A DNA stretch of 64,000 bases. Origin: Butyrivibrio sp. AE3004 (GTDB lineage: Bacteria > Bacillota > Clostridia > Lachnospirales > Lachnospiraceae). The position numbers and the translations under genes were made by a program. The notes under the pieces are model-generated. The model was not told where the DNA came from and made no database searches. It saw only the letters and a list, made by a program, of their open reading frames with translations. The DNA is taken from positions 124,001 through 188,000 of the forward strand of contig NZ_JNLQ01000001.1 in assembly GCF_000703165.1 (NCBI RefSeq), given 5' to 3'. Below are positions 16,587 to 26,239 of this stretch, one piece after another. How positions within the stretch are numbered: position 1 is the first letter of the stretch; each line of letters starts with the position of its first letter.

Positions 16587-18218
16587 CTACATCTGGTTAC
16601 TCATTACCGTAATGACAATCGGAGAAAGGCCGGCATTATTTATTTTCTCAAGATCTGCCTCAAGTACTGCCTGTCCTGCAGTTACTTTTTCTCCTACATT
16701 AACCAGAGGACAAAGTCCCTCGCCGCTGAGAGTAAATGTGTCAATCCCAATGAGCAGGATGATTTCCATACCATCTTCGATCCTGAAAGTCATCGCATGG
16801 TTGGTATCGGCAATTTCAGCGATAACACCGTCGCAAGGTGCATAAATATGCCCATTTTCCGGCATGATACCGATGCATCTGCCAATGACTCCTGACGAAA
16901 AAATGATGTCCGGTATTTCTTTCATGGGAACTGTTTCTCCATCCGCTGCTGCTGTTATCGCAAGATTGGCCATACCATGTCCTCCGAGTTCCATCAAAGC
17001 ATCCCCTGCCCTGACGAGCTGGGGCTTTTTTTTGCATAGACGGGCAAATGTAGACGAGCGCCAAAAAGCAACCTGTTCTTCTGAAGGCGATATTTCAACA
17101 TTCAGTTCCTTATCTCCATAAAACAGATTTGTAATGACATAGCCTCCAACATAGCTGATGACAAGGGCTATCAGATAAAACAGCACGCTCCTTGCACGGC
17201 CGCCCTGTCCTGCAGTCATCAAAAACGCTCCAAGAAGACCTGACGGTCCCCAACCTGTTGAGGCTACCTGCGTAAGCATAATGAATGCTCCGCCGAAACC
17301 TGCGCCTAAACCGGCTGTAAGAAAAGGAATTCCAAGTGGCAGGGTAACTCCGTAAATAAGAGGTTCACCAACACCCATAAGTCCTGCCGGTAATGCACCT
17401 GCGATCACTGAGCAGAATTCCTTGTTTCCTGCTTTTCTTGCCTTTTTCCAAATGGCTAATGCTGCTCCGACCTGGCCCGCACCTGCCATGGCAAGAGCCG
17501 GATAGAGTGTGATATAGCCAAGCTCCTGCAGTTGAACGCTGTATAGAGCCACAAGTCCGTGATGCATACCCATAGCAACAAGCGGCAGGAAAAAAGCTGC
17601 TGCAAAATAACCGGATAAAGCTCTGACAAAAATATTACCGGAAAGACACGCTCTTCCAAACAGCCATATTATACCTTCGGAAACATATCCAAAAAGTGGC
17701 ATGATAAAAACAATATAGGGAACCAGACATACGAACATTGTAAGGATAGGCGTAAATATCACATCAACAGCACGTGGCATAACCGAACGTATAACCTTCT
17801 CCACATTTGCGATCAGAACCGCTCCGGCGATCACTGCCAGCACGCCTCCTTTTCCACTTCTCAGGATGGAATCCAACGGAACTTCACTATTATATAATCC
17901 GAGTACAGAAGAGATTACGTTAATCCCATCCATTGCTGTGATCATTCCAAGCATACCACCAAGAATAGGTGTGCCGCCGAACTGCTCAGTGGCACGATAA
18001 CCTGCCCAGGCAGTCAGATACGTCATCACTGAAGTGTTGATCAGTGTAAGAATCTGATATATAAACCGCCATGCTTCGTTTTTCTCATAACCCGGGACTG
18101 CTTGGGCTATGATGGATGCAACTCCGCCACAAAGTCCGGCACAGATGACGCCGGGAAGAAGCGGAATGAAAATATCCCCTATGGTTTTAAGATAAAGCTT
18201 AATCCCATGCTTTTTCAT
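16587..18218 (-). CDS. PTS-type EIIC-EIIA fusion (sucrose/MurNAc-like) lacking EIIB and the EIIA active His
   Basis: A 543-residue membrane protein. Residues 1-390 form an EIIC of the glucose superfamily, with the sucrose-class MHHGL motif and GEPLIYGVTLPLG (ITEP box). Residues about 415-543 are an EIIA-Glc-type domain (FSSGVIGRCIGI; YAPCDGVIAEI). The first EIIA His is kept (H474, NHAM), but the phosphorylated His, 15 residues on, is Leu489 in EIILLIGIDT; the canonical form is EILIHVGIDT. No EIIB domain is present or nearby. Start ATG 18218 has GGAGG upstream; an earlier ATG would overlap the phosphatase gene by 41 bp. Phosphotransfer through this protein is therefore unlikely; it may be a facilitator or sensor. 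Four bases separate it from the PP2C gene. Confidence 0.8.
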   Translation of the reverse strand: MKKHGIKLYLKTIGDIFIPLLPGVICAGLCGGVASIIAQAVPGYEKNEAWRFIYQILTLINTSVMTYLTAWAGYRATEQFGGTPILGGMLGMITAMDGINVISSVLGLYNSEVPLDSILRSGKGGVLAVIAGAVLIANVEKVIRSVMPRAVDVIFTPILTMFVCLVPYIVFIMPLFGYVSEGIIWLFGRACLSGNIFVRALSGYFAAAFFLPLVAMGMHHGLVALYSVQLQELGYITLYPALAMAGAGQVGAALAIWKKARKAGNKEFCSVIAGALPAGLMGVGEPLIYGVTLPLGIPFLTAGLGAGFGGAFIMLTQVASTGWGPSGLLGAFLMTAGQGGRARSVLFYLIALVISYVGGYVITNLFYGDKELNVEISPSEEQVAFWRSSTFARLCKKKPQLVRAGDALMELGGHGMANLAITAAADGETVPMKEIPDIIFSSGVIGRCIGIMPENGHIYAPCDGVIAEIADTNHAMTFRIEDGMEIILLIGIDTFTLSGEGLCPLVNVGEKVTAGQAVLEADLEKINNAGLSPIVITVMSNQM

Positions 18219-18222
18219 AAAC

Positions 18223-19512
18223 TTAGGCCTCCAGATTTCGATTGTTTTTTCCGTTCTCTCCATGATAAGTAAAGAGAAGCATGGTTATGTCGTCAAACTG
18301 CTCTGCCCCTGCCACAAATCGATTTATATCTTTACTGATATTTGATAGTGCCTCCTCAGGCTGTGCATCAGGATTTGTATTTAGTGCATTCAGCATTCGC
18401 TCAGTTCCGTAAAGCTCATCTTGTGAGTTGTTTGCTTCCGGGACACCATCTGTATATACAAACAGGCTGTCCCCGGGATTCATCTCAAATTCATGCTGCC
18501 TGAATTTAAGTCCCTCCATGGTGCCAACGGGCATTGCGTGCTTATATATTATAAGCTCATACTGTCCGTCTGCTCTGCGTAGTGCCGGATGTTCATGACC
18601 TGCGTTAACTGCAATTCCCTTTCCGGTTGAAATCTGAATTACGCCGACCCACATAGTTACGAAAAAGTCTTCATCATTACTCTCGCAGAGCTGATTATTA
18701 ACACTTTCAAGAGTCTCCTCCGGGCTACTTCCGCTTTGAAGTCGTGATTTTATCAGAACCCTCGTAACCATCATAAGTAATGCTGCCGGGACTCCCTTGC
18801 CTGAAACATCAGCCATTACAAGTCCCAGGTGATCATCGTCGATCATGAAAAAGTCATAAAAATCTCCTCCGACTTCCTTAGCCGGATCCATGCTTGCATA
18901 CAAACTGAATTCTTTTCTGTCAGGAAAAGGCGGAAAGAGCCTTGGTAACTGGCTTGCCTGAATTTTGCTTGCCATCTCCAGTTCGGCGCCTATTCTCTCT
19001 TTTTCTGCTGTAACTCTTTTTATTTTGTCAATGTAGAGCAGCGTTCTTTCAGACTGCTTGGCAAAAGCTTCTGCCAGAACCTCGATTTCATCCCCTGTCC
19101 TGTAAACATCCTCCATTTTAAACTTGCTGTGCCGGATCCCCAGAGATGCCACCCGCCTTGTTATGGTGTTTAGAGGATCTATGATTCTCCCTGAAATGGA
19201 ATATGCAGAAATTAGTCCTGCAACGACAATGATTACTATCAGTATCAGCAGAACATTTCGAGCATGGAACATCTGCGTTTTAAAGCTTTCCATTGCATAG
19301 CTTTGAATTGCCTGATATTGTGCCTGAAGACCTATCTCCTTATATGCCTGACGCTGCATTTCATAAGTATCGTTTACAAGCTTCTCAACCCTGCTTGTCT
19401 GATAAAAAAATACTATCGTATATGCCGTTATGATCAGAATGATGGTAATCAGCATCATACTGAATATTTTTTGACGGATACCGCCTCTAAGTATGCTTTT
19501 TTGTTTTTTCAT
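18223..19512 (-). CDS. Membrane HAMP-PP2C (SpoIIE/RsbU type) serine phosphatase
   Basis: Protein phosphatase of 429 residues. It has transmembrane helices at about 18-38 and 86-104 with a short extracytoplasmic loop, HAMP (105-160), a coiled linker, and a SpoIIE-type PP2C domain (195-415). The metal-binding motifs GGDFYDF (215-221), MADVSGKGVPAAL (233-245), NAGHEHP, YTDGVPEA and DDIT are all present. GGGAGG lies 6 nt before ATG 19512. Such phosphatases usually dephosphorylate anti-anti-sigma factors (RsbU, SpoIIE). No sigma-factor partner is here; instead it is co-transcribed with the degenerate PTS protein. Confidence 0.88.
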   Translation of the reverse strand: MKKQKSILRGGIRQKIFSMMLITIILIITAYTIVFFYQTSRVEKLVNDTYEMQRQAYKEIGLQAQYQAIQSYAMESFKTQMFHARNVLLILIVIIVVAGLISAYSISGRIIDPLNTITRRVASLGIRHSKFKMEDVYRTGDEIEVLAEAFAKQSERTLLYIDKIKRVTAEKERIGAELEMASKIQASQLPRLFPPFPDRKEFSLYASMDPAKEVGGDFYDFFMIDDDHLGLVMADVSGKGVPAALLMMVTRVLIKSRLQSGSSPEETLESVNNQLCESNDEDFFVTMWVGVIQISTGKGIAVNAGHEHPALRRADGQYELIIYKHAMPVGTMEGLKFRQHEFEMNPGDSLFVYTDGVPEANNSQDELYGTERMLNALNTNPDAQPEEALSNISKDINRFVAGAEQFDDITMLLFTYHGENGKNNRNLEA

Positions 19513-19816
19513 CAGTATCCTCCCGACTAAGTAATCACGCAGTTTTCATCAATTGTGATACACGCATTATATCTACTATTGTACCATTTTCCGTGATAAA
19601 GTTACCCTAATTATATATAAAAATGGAATTTCTCATCGCTTAAGCAATATTATAGAATCCTTTTTCAATGGTTAGTATCTGACCATATTCAGCAACTACC
19701 GCAAATATATCGGCAATAATTCGGTATTATCATTCTCTGAAATATTAGATAATAGGCTGTAACAATTTTGATGATACTTATGACATTCAGCGGTCATGAA
19801 AATATTAGGAGATAAC
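19513..19816. other. Divergent promoter region between phosphatase and xylanase genes
   Basis: AT-rich, about 300 bp, with no gene seen. It should carry divergent promoters; I could not pick convincing -35/-10 pairs or a catabolite-control site. Confidence 0.4.
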
Positions 19817-21883
19817 ATGAAATTAAAAACCGCCTTTCAACCATATTTTAAGATTGGAGCAGCAATATCACGATGGAATCTGCACACACAGGCTCATATG
19901 AAGCTTCTTACTGCGCAGTTCAACAGTTTTACATGTGAAAATGACATGAAGCCGATGTTCTATCTGGACAAGGATGAGAACAAGTCCAATCCCGAAAAAT
20001 ACAATCTTTCACCGGCTCTCACATTTAAGCATGCAATTCCCTATCTTGAATTTGCCAAAACGCAGGGGATTGCTATGCGCGGACACACTCTGGTGTGGCA
20101 CAATCAGACCCCCAAGTGGTTTTTCTGCGAAAAATATAATGAAAACTTTCCGCTTGCAGACAGAGAGACTATCCTTGCAAGACTTGAAAGTTACATTCAT
20201 GGCGTCCTGGATTTTGTTCAGACGAACTATCCCGGAATTATCTATGCGTGGGATGTTGTCAACGAGATAGTTGATGAGGGCGATTTCAGAAAGTCAATAT
20301 GGACAAAAACTGTCGGAAATGATTTCTTCATAAAAGCATTCGAATATGCCAGAAAATATGCGGCTCCGGGCGTTGATCTTTTTTACAATGACTATGAAAC
20401 AGCCGAGGTGTGGAAGCGAGACTTTATTATAAAAAATGTCCTCACACCTCTCATTGATAAGAAGTTGGTGGACGGAATGGGCATGCAGTCTCATCTTCTG
20501 ATGGACCACCCTGACCTTAACGATTACCGCACTGCGCTTGAGATGTACGGCACACTGGGGCTTAAGATCAACATCACTGAGCTCGACATGCATAACAATG
20601 ATCCCGGAGCGGAATCCCAGAAAGCACTGGCCCAGAGGTATGCTGAATTTTTCAGGATTTATCTTGATGCAAAAAAATCCGGTAAGGCAAACATTACCAG
20701 TGTCACTTTCTGGAATCTTCTTGATGAGGACAGCTGGCTTTCCGGCTTTAGAAGAGAGACAAGTTATCCTCTTCTTTTCCATGAAAAATGTGCAGCCAAG
20801 GAAGCGTATTATGCGGTTCTTAAGGAAGCTGTTTCCGAATCAGAGATTGATGAATGGGTACCGAATTATGCTGATGAAGACTTTCTTCTTAAGGATATGC
20901 CTAAGCCTACGATAAAAAAATTCCGTGAGAACATTTGGAATGAAGGTGAGTATGACTATGCTGCTTCCTATGGTTTTACACCGAACATTTTTGCATATCT
21001 TCATGATGATGACAAAAAGCGTGACTGCATGCTTGTAGTCCCCGGAGGCGGCTACTGTATGGTCGTATCTCATGAAGGTGAACTGCCTGCAATGGAGTTC
21101 TATAATCGCGGAATGAATGTGTTTGTCCTTTCCTACACGACTGACATTACTATGTCAGTGCCTCTTAAGAAGCAGCCATTAAACGACATCTCCCGTGCAG
21201 TTCGTTATATCAGAAAGAATGCAGAAAAGTTCTGCATCGATGGAAAAAAGCTTGTAATCTGCGGCTTTTCAGCAGGTGCTCATGTGTGTGGAAGTCTCGC
21301 AGTTCACTACAACGATGTTGCTGATACAAATCCGGAATTTTGTGATGTGTCCAATAAGCCGGACGGCGTGATACTCTCCTATCCTGTTATCACTACAGGC
21401 AAGTTTACACACAAGGATTCAGTAAAGGCTCTCCTTGGTGAGAATCCTTCAGAGAACGAACTTACATACTTCTCACTTGAGAAACAGGTCACCGAGAACA
21501 CTCCGCCCTGCTTCCTCTGGCAGACGCAAACTGATGACCTTGTTCCCGTTGAAAACAGCTACTTATTTGCAATGGCACTGCGCGAAAAGAAGGTTCCCTT
21601 CGCACATTATGTATTCCCTGCAGGTCACCATGGATTGTCTATCGCTAACGATGAGTATTTCAAAGGCTGGAGCGGTGGAGAATATACAATGGAGCAGACA
21701 ATGCGCGCCGCTTTTTCCGTAAAAGAAGGCAGGGGTGTAAATGTCTCTGACAAACGTCGAGATGAGCTGATCGAGCAATTCTTTAGCGGTAATGATTTCG
21801 AGGGTATGGGAATCGACGAGAGCCTTAAGGAAGATGTAGGCATGGTGTCAGACCTGATTTTTGCCTGGATTAACAGATTATAA
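19817..21883 (+). CDS. Intracellular GH10 xylanase fused to a carbohydrate esterase
   Basis: Bifunctional hemicellulase of 688 residues. The GH10 (beta/alpha)8 domain spans about 8-345, with acid/base Glu150 in WDVVNEIVDE and nucleophile Glu255 in INITELDMH. Residues about 370-640 form an alpha/beta-hydrolase esterase with a VVPGGGYC oxyanion loop, nucleophile Ser485 in GFSAG, an Asp in TDDLVP and a His in AGHHGLS. It probably removes acetyl or similar esters from xylo-oligosaccharides while GH10 cleaves the backbone. There is no signal peptide, so it works in the cytosol on imported oligomers. ATG 19817 is preceded by AGGAG; an ATG at 19796 is not. It is followed by a 16-bp-stem terminator. 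Confidence 0.9.
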   Translation: MKLKTAFQPYFKIGAAISRWNLHTQAHMKLLTAQFNSFTCENDMKPMFYLDKDENKSNPEKYNLSPALTFKHAIPYLEFAKTQGIAMRGHTLVWHNQTPKWFFCEKYNENFPLADRETILARLESYIHGVLDFVQTNYPGIIYAWDVVNEIVDEGDFRKSIWTKTVGNDFFIKAFEYARKYAAPGVDLFYNDYETAEVWKRDFIIKNVLTPLIDKKLVDGMGMQSHLLMDHPDLNDYRTALEMYGTLGLKINITELDMHNNDPGAESQKALAQRYAEFFRIYLDAKKSGKANITSVTFWNLLDEDSWLSGFRRETSYPLLFHEKCAAKEAYYAVLKEAVSESEIDEWVPNYADEDFLLKDMPKPTIKKFRENIWNEGEYDYAASYGFTPNIFAYLHDDDKKRDCMLVVPGGGYCMVVSHEGELPAMEFYNRGMNVFVLSYTTDITMSVPLKKQPLNDISRAVRYIRKNAEKFCIDGKKLVICGFSAGAHVCGSLAVHYNDVADTNPEFCDVSNKPDGVILSYPVITTGKFTHKDSVKALLGENPSENELTYFSLEKQVTENTPPCFLWQTQTDDLVPVENSYLFAMALREKKVPFAHYVFPAGHHGLSIANDEYFKGWSGGEYTMEQTMRAAFSVKEGRGVNVSDKRRDELIEQFFSGNDFEGMGIDESLKEDVGMVSDLIFAWINRL

Positions 21884-21899
21884 AAAAAGACTTCATAAT

Positions 21900-21949
21900 A
21901 AACAGCCATAAAAACAATCGTTATTTCACGAAAGTTTTTATGGCTGTTT
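21900..21949 (+). terminator. Terminator of the xylanase-esterase gene
   Basis: Perfect 16-bp stem AAACAGCCATAAAAAC / GTTTTTATGGCTGTTT followed by T-rich sequence. Confidence 0.85.
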
Positions 21950-21951
21950 TT

Positions 21952-22059
21952 TTAGCTTACAATGGTTTTAACAATCGGTATTTTCTTCATCAGGACTGCA
22001 AAAGCACTTATAACCCTAAGGTATTCCATTTAGATGTAGTCAGTTTTTCTGTCTTTCAT
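21952..22059 (-). pseudogene. N-terminal scrap of an acyltransferase-3 family membrane protein
   Basis: ATG 22057-22059, behind GGGGGAG, opens nine codons (MKDRKTDYI) then TAA. The same frame continues MEYLRVISAFAVLMKK for 25 residues. Read together, YI-x-EYLRVISAFAV matches the N-terminal helix of acyltransferase-3 (OafA-like) proteins. The frame then diverges and ends before the terminator at 21900-21949. It is probably a decayed remnant rather than two peptides. Confidence 0.4.
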
Positions 22060-22081
22060 AAATCTCCCCCTCAAAAATATC

Positions 22082-22111
22082 AGATACCCTCGTGCCTACA
22101 CGAGGGTATCT
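22082..22111 (-). terminator. Hairpin terminator after the LRR surface protein gene
   Basis: Perfect 13-bp stem AGATACCCTCGTG / CACGAGGGTATCT with a 4-nt loop, 38 bp past the stop; a short T-rich stretch follows. Confidence 0.7.
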
Positions 22112-22148
22112 ACTGAAATATGAACGAATAACCTATTATTCTAAAGTC

Positions 22149-23540
22149 TTATTTTTTAATCTTCATTGTTTTCTTGTAACCTGTTCCGCTCTTCTTAATA
22201 AGCTTCGCAGCTGCAGCCTTCTCTTTCTTAGTACCGACTAGTTTAAAGGTTGCCTTGGAGTTTATTCCCTTAAATGCATTCTTGCCAATAGATTTAAGGT
22301 TTTTGGCATAAATTTTAATTGTCTTAAGGTTCTTGTCGCCCTTAAATGCATTACTTCTTATAGTTGTAACAGATGCAGGCAGTGTTACGGATTTCAATTT
22401 CGGGCATCCGCTAAATGCATTTTCTCCGATTTCGTTGACATTGCTGCCTATTTTAACGCTTGTAAGATTCTTGTTTCCCTTACATGCATTATTATCAACT
22501 TTCGTTACCTTAGCTTCAGAACCATTCTTAAGTTTAATTGTATCGGGAATAGTAACACTCTTATCCTTTTTAGAATTGTCACCTGTAAAGGTAGCTTCCA
22601 CACCATCTGGAGTATCTGTAGCTGCAGTCTTGTAATTGGCTGCATTCTCATCTGTGGGTTCAAGAGTCTTAGGTGTTATCTCAAATGTAAGATCAAAGGA
22701 ACCTTCATATTTTCCCATTCCGGTAACGGTTATCTTACCGGTACCAATCTGTACATTATTGGCATATGCAACTGTAAAATCAGTACCTTCCTTAAGCCCT
22801 TCTATTGTAACGGTAGGTTTAAGCTCGGCACCTGTATATTCCATACTGTTAGAACTCAGTTTAGCCGAAGCCTTTAGAGGGGCTATATCTAAATTTCTTC
22901 TGAATGTATATTCCTCATAATAATATGTCCAGTCCTCAGATTCTGTTTTTGAATACTTCTTTACCTCTTTCTTTACACCCTCTCCAAGCACCAGTTTATC
23001 TTCAATACTCTTAAGCGCGGAATCCTGATAATATTGATAAGTAAACTTCAGACTTGCTCCGGGATCCAGATATATAGTCAGGTTATTTGTATAGCCGTTG
23101 AAACAATTAAAATCAATATCTGTAATCGCCGAATTGATCTCTGATACACCCTTACCATAGATACCCTTGATATTAAAGAATCTTGGCATATTTGCATAAA
23201 TGTATTTGGAATCTGTATGCTCCTCTCTTATCTTTACATTTTCCATTACAAGAGTATCCTTGTCCTTATCATAGCTCAAGCCTTTAAAGTCAGCCGTGTC
23301 TGCGTGGTGCAGGCTAAATACTGCATCTGCGCTGTTTGCATACTCACTATCAAGTTTATAATCCGTATAGAAATTAATAGTGTCTGTTTTTCCGGTCTTA
23401 AGCAGCCAGCATGCATTCGGTGAAGGCTCAGGCTCATCAGCCCTGGCAGTAATGCCTCCCATTCCGGCAGTCAGAGCCAGAACAGACGCACAACATACGG
23501 CAAGTAATCTGTTTACGTTTTTTTCTACTTTGTTTTTCAT
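22149..23540 (-). CDS. BspA-like leucine-rich-repeat surface protein
   Basis: Secreted protein of 463 residues. The signal peptide ends near ITARA. A unique region follows to about 205, then an Ig-like repeat (KPTVTIEGLKEGTDFTVAYA). LRR_5 repeats follow, with NACKGNKNLTSVKIGSNV, NAFSGCPKLKSVTLPASV and NAFKGDKNLKTIKIYAKN in series. It ends in a Lys-rich tail (GYKKTMKIKK). These repeats usually mediate binding to host, plant or other cells. ATG 23540 is chosen because GGAGGG lies 8 nt upstream; the upstream in-frame ATG has none. It shares its C-terminal module with the remnant at 8120-8308. Confidence 0.85.
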   Translation of the reverse strand: MKNKVEKNVNRLLAVCCASVLALTAGMGGITARADEPEPSPNACWLLKTGKTDTINFYTDYKLDSEYANSADAVFSLHHADTADFKGLSYDKDKDTLVMENVKIREEHTDSKYIYANMPRFFNIKGIYGKGVSEINSAITDIDFNCFNGYTNNLTIYLDPGASLKFTYQYYQDSALKSIEDKLVLGEGVKKEVKKYSKTESEDWTYYYEEYTFRRNLDIAPLKASAKLSSNSMEYTGAELKPTVTIEGLKEGTDFTVAYANNVQIGTGKITVTGMGKYEGSFDLTFEITPKTLEPTDENAANYKTAATDTPDGVEATFTGDNSKKDKSVTIPDTIKLKNGSEAKVTKVDNNACKGNKNLTSVKIGSNVNEIGENAFSGCPKLKSVTLPASVTTIRSNAFKGDKNLKTIKIYAKNLKSIGKNAFKGINSKATFKLVGTKKEKAAAAKLIKKSGTGYKKTMKIKK

Positions 23541-23724
23541 ATCTATCACCCTCCATAAGATATAGATTCCTGAACACAATTTTGTGTTCAAGAAGTCATT
23601 CATTTTTCCAAGACCATATCATTTTTGTATCTTGGAAACAATTACTACACTTACATGGCAATTTTCTCATATTTTGGGGTGAAATTATACAAAATACCGA
23701 ATATTTAATAAAATTTTCATAAGC

Positions 23725-24846
23725 TCATTCTGTCATTAGAAGCTTTATGAGTTCTTTCGTTTCAATTAACTCCGAAACAGTTGTATACTCTGAAGTCGTA
23801 TGTATATCATGCATCGGATTATAGATGCATAGGGCATCGATGCCATGCCTGACAAGTACATTCACATCGCTTCCACCGAAGGATTTTTTTGCTGTTGCAA
23901 CTACTCCGCGCTTTAAAAGTGCCGCCTTATACTTGCCAAGTGCTGTGGATGTATCTTCACTGTCCTCTTTATTGTACGCCCGTAACCGTATATCTTCCGA
24001 GAACAGTACATCCGCTCCTATTTGTTCTGCCTCCTCCTCAAAAATATTTTTAATTTCTTCCCAGGTACCAAGAGCATCTTCATGGATAGCACTTCTGATT
24101 TCGCCCTTGATAACACACTCTGCGGGAACAGCATTACTTACGGTTCCACCATTAATGCTTCCGATATTGAGGGTCGTATGTTCGTTATACCAGCCCTGTT
24201 TAAGCTTACTTATTGCAGAAGCTGCCACAGCTATACTGTTTATTCCGTTCTCAGGCTCAAAACCTGCATGTGCCGCCTTGCCTTTAACGTTTATTTCAAA
24301 ATATATAAGGGTTGGCTCCTGCGAAGAATAGACACCGTATGTACCGCTGCAATCCGGAACAAAAGCCATTTTCGATTTTAGTTTCGAATGATCAAAAGCT
24401 GCTGCTCCGACTGTATACACTTCCTCACAAGGTGTAAAAAGCAATTCCAAAGGTGGATGCCCCAAATGTTTCTCTGAAATCTCACAAAAAGCTTCATATA
24501 TTACCGCAAGTGCGGCTCTATCATCTGCACCAAGTACTGTTGTACCATCACCGGTAATTTTACCGTCTGTTCCTATTATTACTTTTTTGCGAAGTCCGGG
24601 AGAGACTGTATCCATATGTGCACAAAAGAGGACCGGTGGCTCTTTTGCCTTTGATCCCGTCCCCTCTATGTATCCATACAGATTTCCGGTGTCACCGCCT
24701 ATCTTCACAGCCGTACCGTCTTCGGAAAGCATTACACCAATCTCTGACCATCTTTGTATGAGATAATCCGCAACCTTCCGCTCCTGATACGATACTCCGT
24801 CTATTTCTGCAAGATTAACAAATTCTTCCGTCAGTCTGTCTGCCAT
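23725..24846 (-). CDS. M20 family metallopeptidase, PepT-like
   Basis: A 373-residue cytosolic zinc exopeptidase or deacylase. Metal-site motifs are seen in order: [16 protein letters not shown], the catalytic CEEVYTVGA, a VPDCSG Asp, and the final His in [10 protein letters not shown] dimerisation insert with [11 protein letters not shown] lies in the middle. It resembles tripeptidase-like M20 enzymes; related M20 enzymes also remove N-acyl groups. It is the last gene of the leftward sulfur-linked cluster, 71 bp after the reductase gene. A role in cleaving an imported Cys-containing peptide or N-acetyl-Cys conjugate is inferred from position. Confidence 0.82.
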   Translation of the reverse strand: MADRLTEEFVNLAEIDGVSYQERKVADYLIQRWSEIGVMLSEDGTAVKIGGDTGNLYGYIEGTGSKAKEPPVLFCAHMDTVSPGLRKKVIIGTDGKITGDGTTVLGADDRAALAVIYEAFCEISEKHLGHPPLELLFTPCEEVYTVGAAAFDHSKLKSKMAFVPDCSGTYGVYSSQEPTLIYFEINVKGKAAHAGFEPENGINSIAVAASAISKLKQGWYNEHTTLNIGSINGGTVSNAVPAECVIKGEIRSAIHEDALGTWEEIKNIFEEEAEQIGADVLFSEDIRLRAYNKEDSEDTSTALGKYKAALLKRGVVATAKKSFGGSDVNVLVRHGIDALCIYNPMHDIHTTSEYTTVSELIETKELIKLLMTE

Positions 24847-24917
24847 AATTTATTGACCTGCCTCTCTTCAAAATATTGTTATTTAAGGAAACAATGTACT
24901 GACATAACAGATAAATT

Positions 24918-26183
24918 TCAATTGTTCTTCAGAAGACCCTTGAGAGGGTTGACACTTGCATCTACTCTCAGGATGCTGTTATTTGGATTGCTGGGATCTC
25001 TGTCAGCCTGTTTTGAACTGTTCCAGTGGGATACAGATATCTCACTTTGATATTCTTCAACAGTTTCCCCTTTTGGATGTCTTAGATAAATATCTCCGGT
25101 TGGATCAGATGAAAGCTTTGCTCTCTTGCCATCGTCTGCCCACAGTTCATCATAATTGATCTGGCTTGCAATCCTTGTATTCCAGTCAGCAAACAGATCC
25201 TTATCGGGATCCGATTCACTTTTACCCAGCACAAGATCATGAACAAAAGTTGCATTTTTAAATGCGGGTATATTGTACAGTTCCTTCATATATGCATAGA
25301 TATTTGGATAATCTGCAATTCTTCGGCGGATTGGTCCCACATTTCTAAAGTAACTTGTATCCCAGCGCACAATTGTAACAAAGAATCTGATATCGGAATC
25401 TGTAATATAGTCACCAAATAAAAATCTGTTTTCCGAAAGCCTTTTTTCAAGCTTATCCATAGATGAATAGAAATCCTCAAAGGCTTCGTTGTATGCTTCC
25501 AGCGATTGGCAAAATGCCATTCTGTAATGACCGTTGTTTATATGCGGAAAAAGCCAATCATTAAATTCATCGATCACATCTCTGTATTTTACGGGATAAA
25601 GATCAGGAGCATCCTCCGGTTGAAACGCTCTGAAATTCACCTCCAAATAGTTAGTCATTCTGTGATAGTCATTGTTAACTGCCTTTTTTTCCTTAATGTC
25701 TACGATTGTCGGTGTTGTAGCTCTGCCCTTAAAATTCGGATTGGCATTTTTATAAAATTCTGACAGGAAGTATGCACCGGTCCTGGGATCCTTGAATCCA
25801 TCCTGCTCCCCAAAACCATGTCCGTATTTGTTTGTCTGTCCACTGTGTGAAGTTCTGATATCATAGATAACATCGGTTAGTCCCAGGATATCTCTGACTA
25901 TAACCGGTCTGTTTGACCAGTTACACCCCTTCATCCAGTAAATCTGATACCTTCCGGCCTCAGGCTTCCACTCCCCTTCTCCTTCTCCGGCTTTTCCAAT
26001 AAAGGCATTTGGCTGTCTGACAAATGCCCCTCTTTCGTCTATCTCATTTTTCGTTTCCATTGGACGGGGTGAAGCTCCAACCTCAGCTGCGAATTTCTCT
26101 GCAAGCTCATCCGTATATCCGTCAAGCAAAGCTCCGCTTGCTGTTTTCTTTCTGTGTTCAGCTATGCTGCATGCATTTCCCAT
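24918..26183 (-). CDS. Glutathionyl-hydroquinone-reductase-like (GST omega/Xi family) protein
   Basis: A 421-residue thioredoxin-fold/GST protein. The catalytic Cys87 sits in YWMKGCNWSNRP, matching the YxxxxCPWAHR motif of Xi-class reductases (YqjG, EcM4) with Pro changed to Asn. The GST C-terminal helical domain follows (FPHINNGHYRMAF; RFLFGDYITDSDIRFF), then an ~80-residue extra tail. These enzymes remove glutathione from glutathionyl-hydroquinones. ATG 26183 has GAGG upstream. The gene has its own copy of the CTTATA-N6-TATAAG site (26258-26275), shared with the first gene of the cluster. Glutathione-linked enzymes are uncommon in Lachnospiraceae, so another thiol conjugate may be the substrate. 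Confidence 0.8.
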   Translation of the reverse strand: MGNACSIAEHRKKTASGALLDGYTDELAEKFAAEVGASPRPMETKNEIDERGAFVRQPNAFIGKAGEGEGEWKPEAGRYQIYWMKGCNWSNRPVIVRDILGLTDVIYDIRTSHSGQTNKYGHGFGEQDGFKDPRTGAYFLSEFYKNANPNFKGRATTPTIVDIKEKKAVNNDYHRMTNYLEVNFRAFQPEDAPDLYPVKYRDVIDEFNDWLFPHINNGHYRMAFCQSLEAYNEAFEDFYSSMDKLEKRLSENRFLFGDYITDSDIRFFVTIVRWDTSYFRNVGPIRRRIADYPNIYAYMKELYNIPAFKNATFVHDLVLGKSESDPDKDLFADWNTRIASQINYDELWADDGKRAKLSSDPTGDIYLRHPKGETVEEYQSEISVSHWNSSKQADRDPSNPNNSILRVDASVNPLKGLLKNN

Positions 26184-26239
26184 GATCAATACCTCTTTTC
26201 CTGTTAGATTTTATTGAAATTATGCTTTAGAGCGTATGA

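Noticed and set aside
16587..18218. Complete, active PTS sugar transporter
   Set aside because: The EIIA phospho-His is Leu and no EIIB is encoded in or beside the gene.
22082..22111. Hairpin repeat considered as a CRISPR-type unit
   Set aside because: Single copy, without spacers; position after a stop codon fits a terminator.
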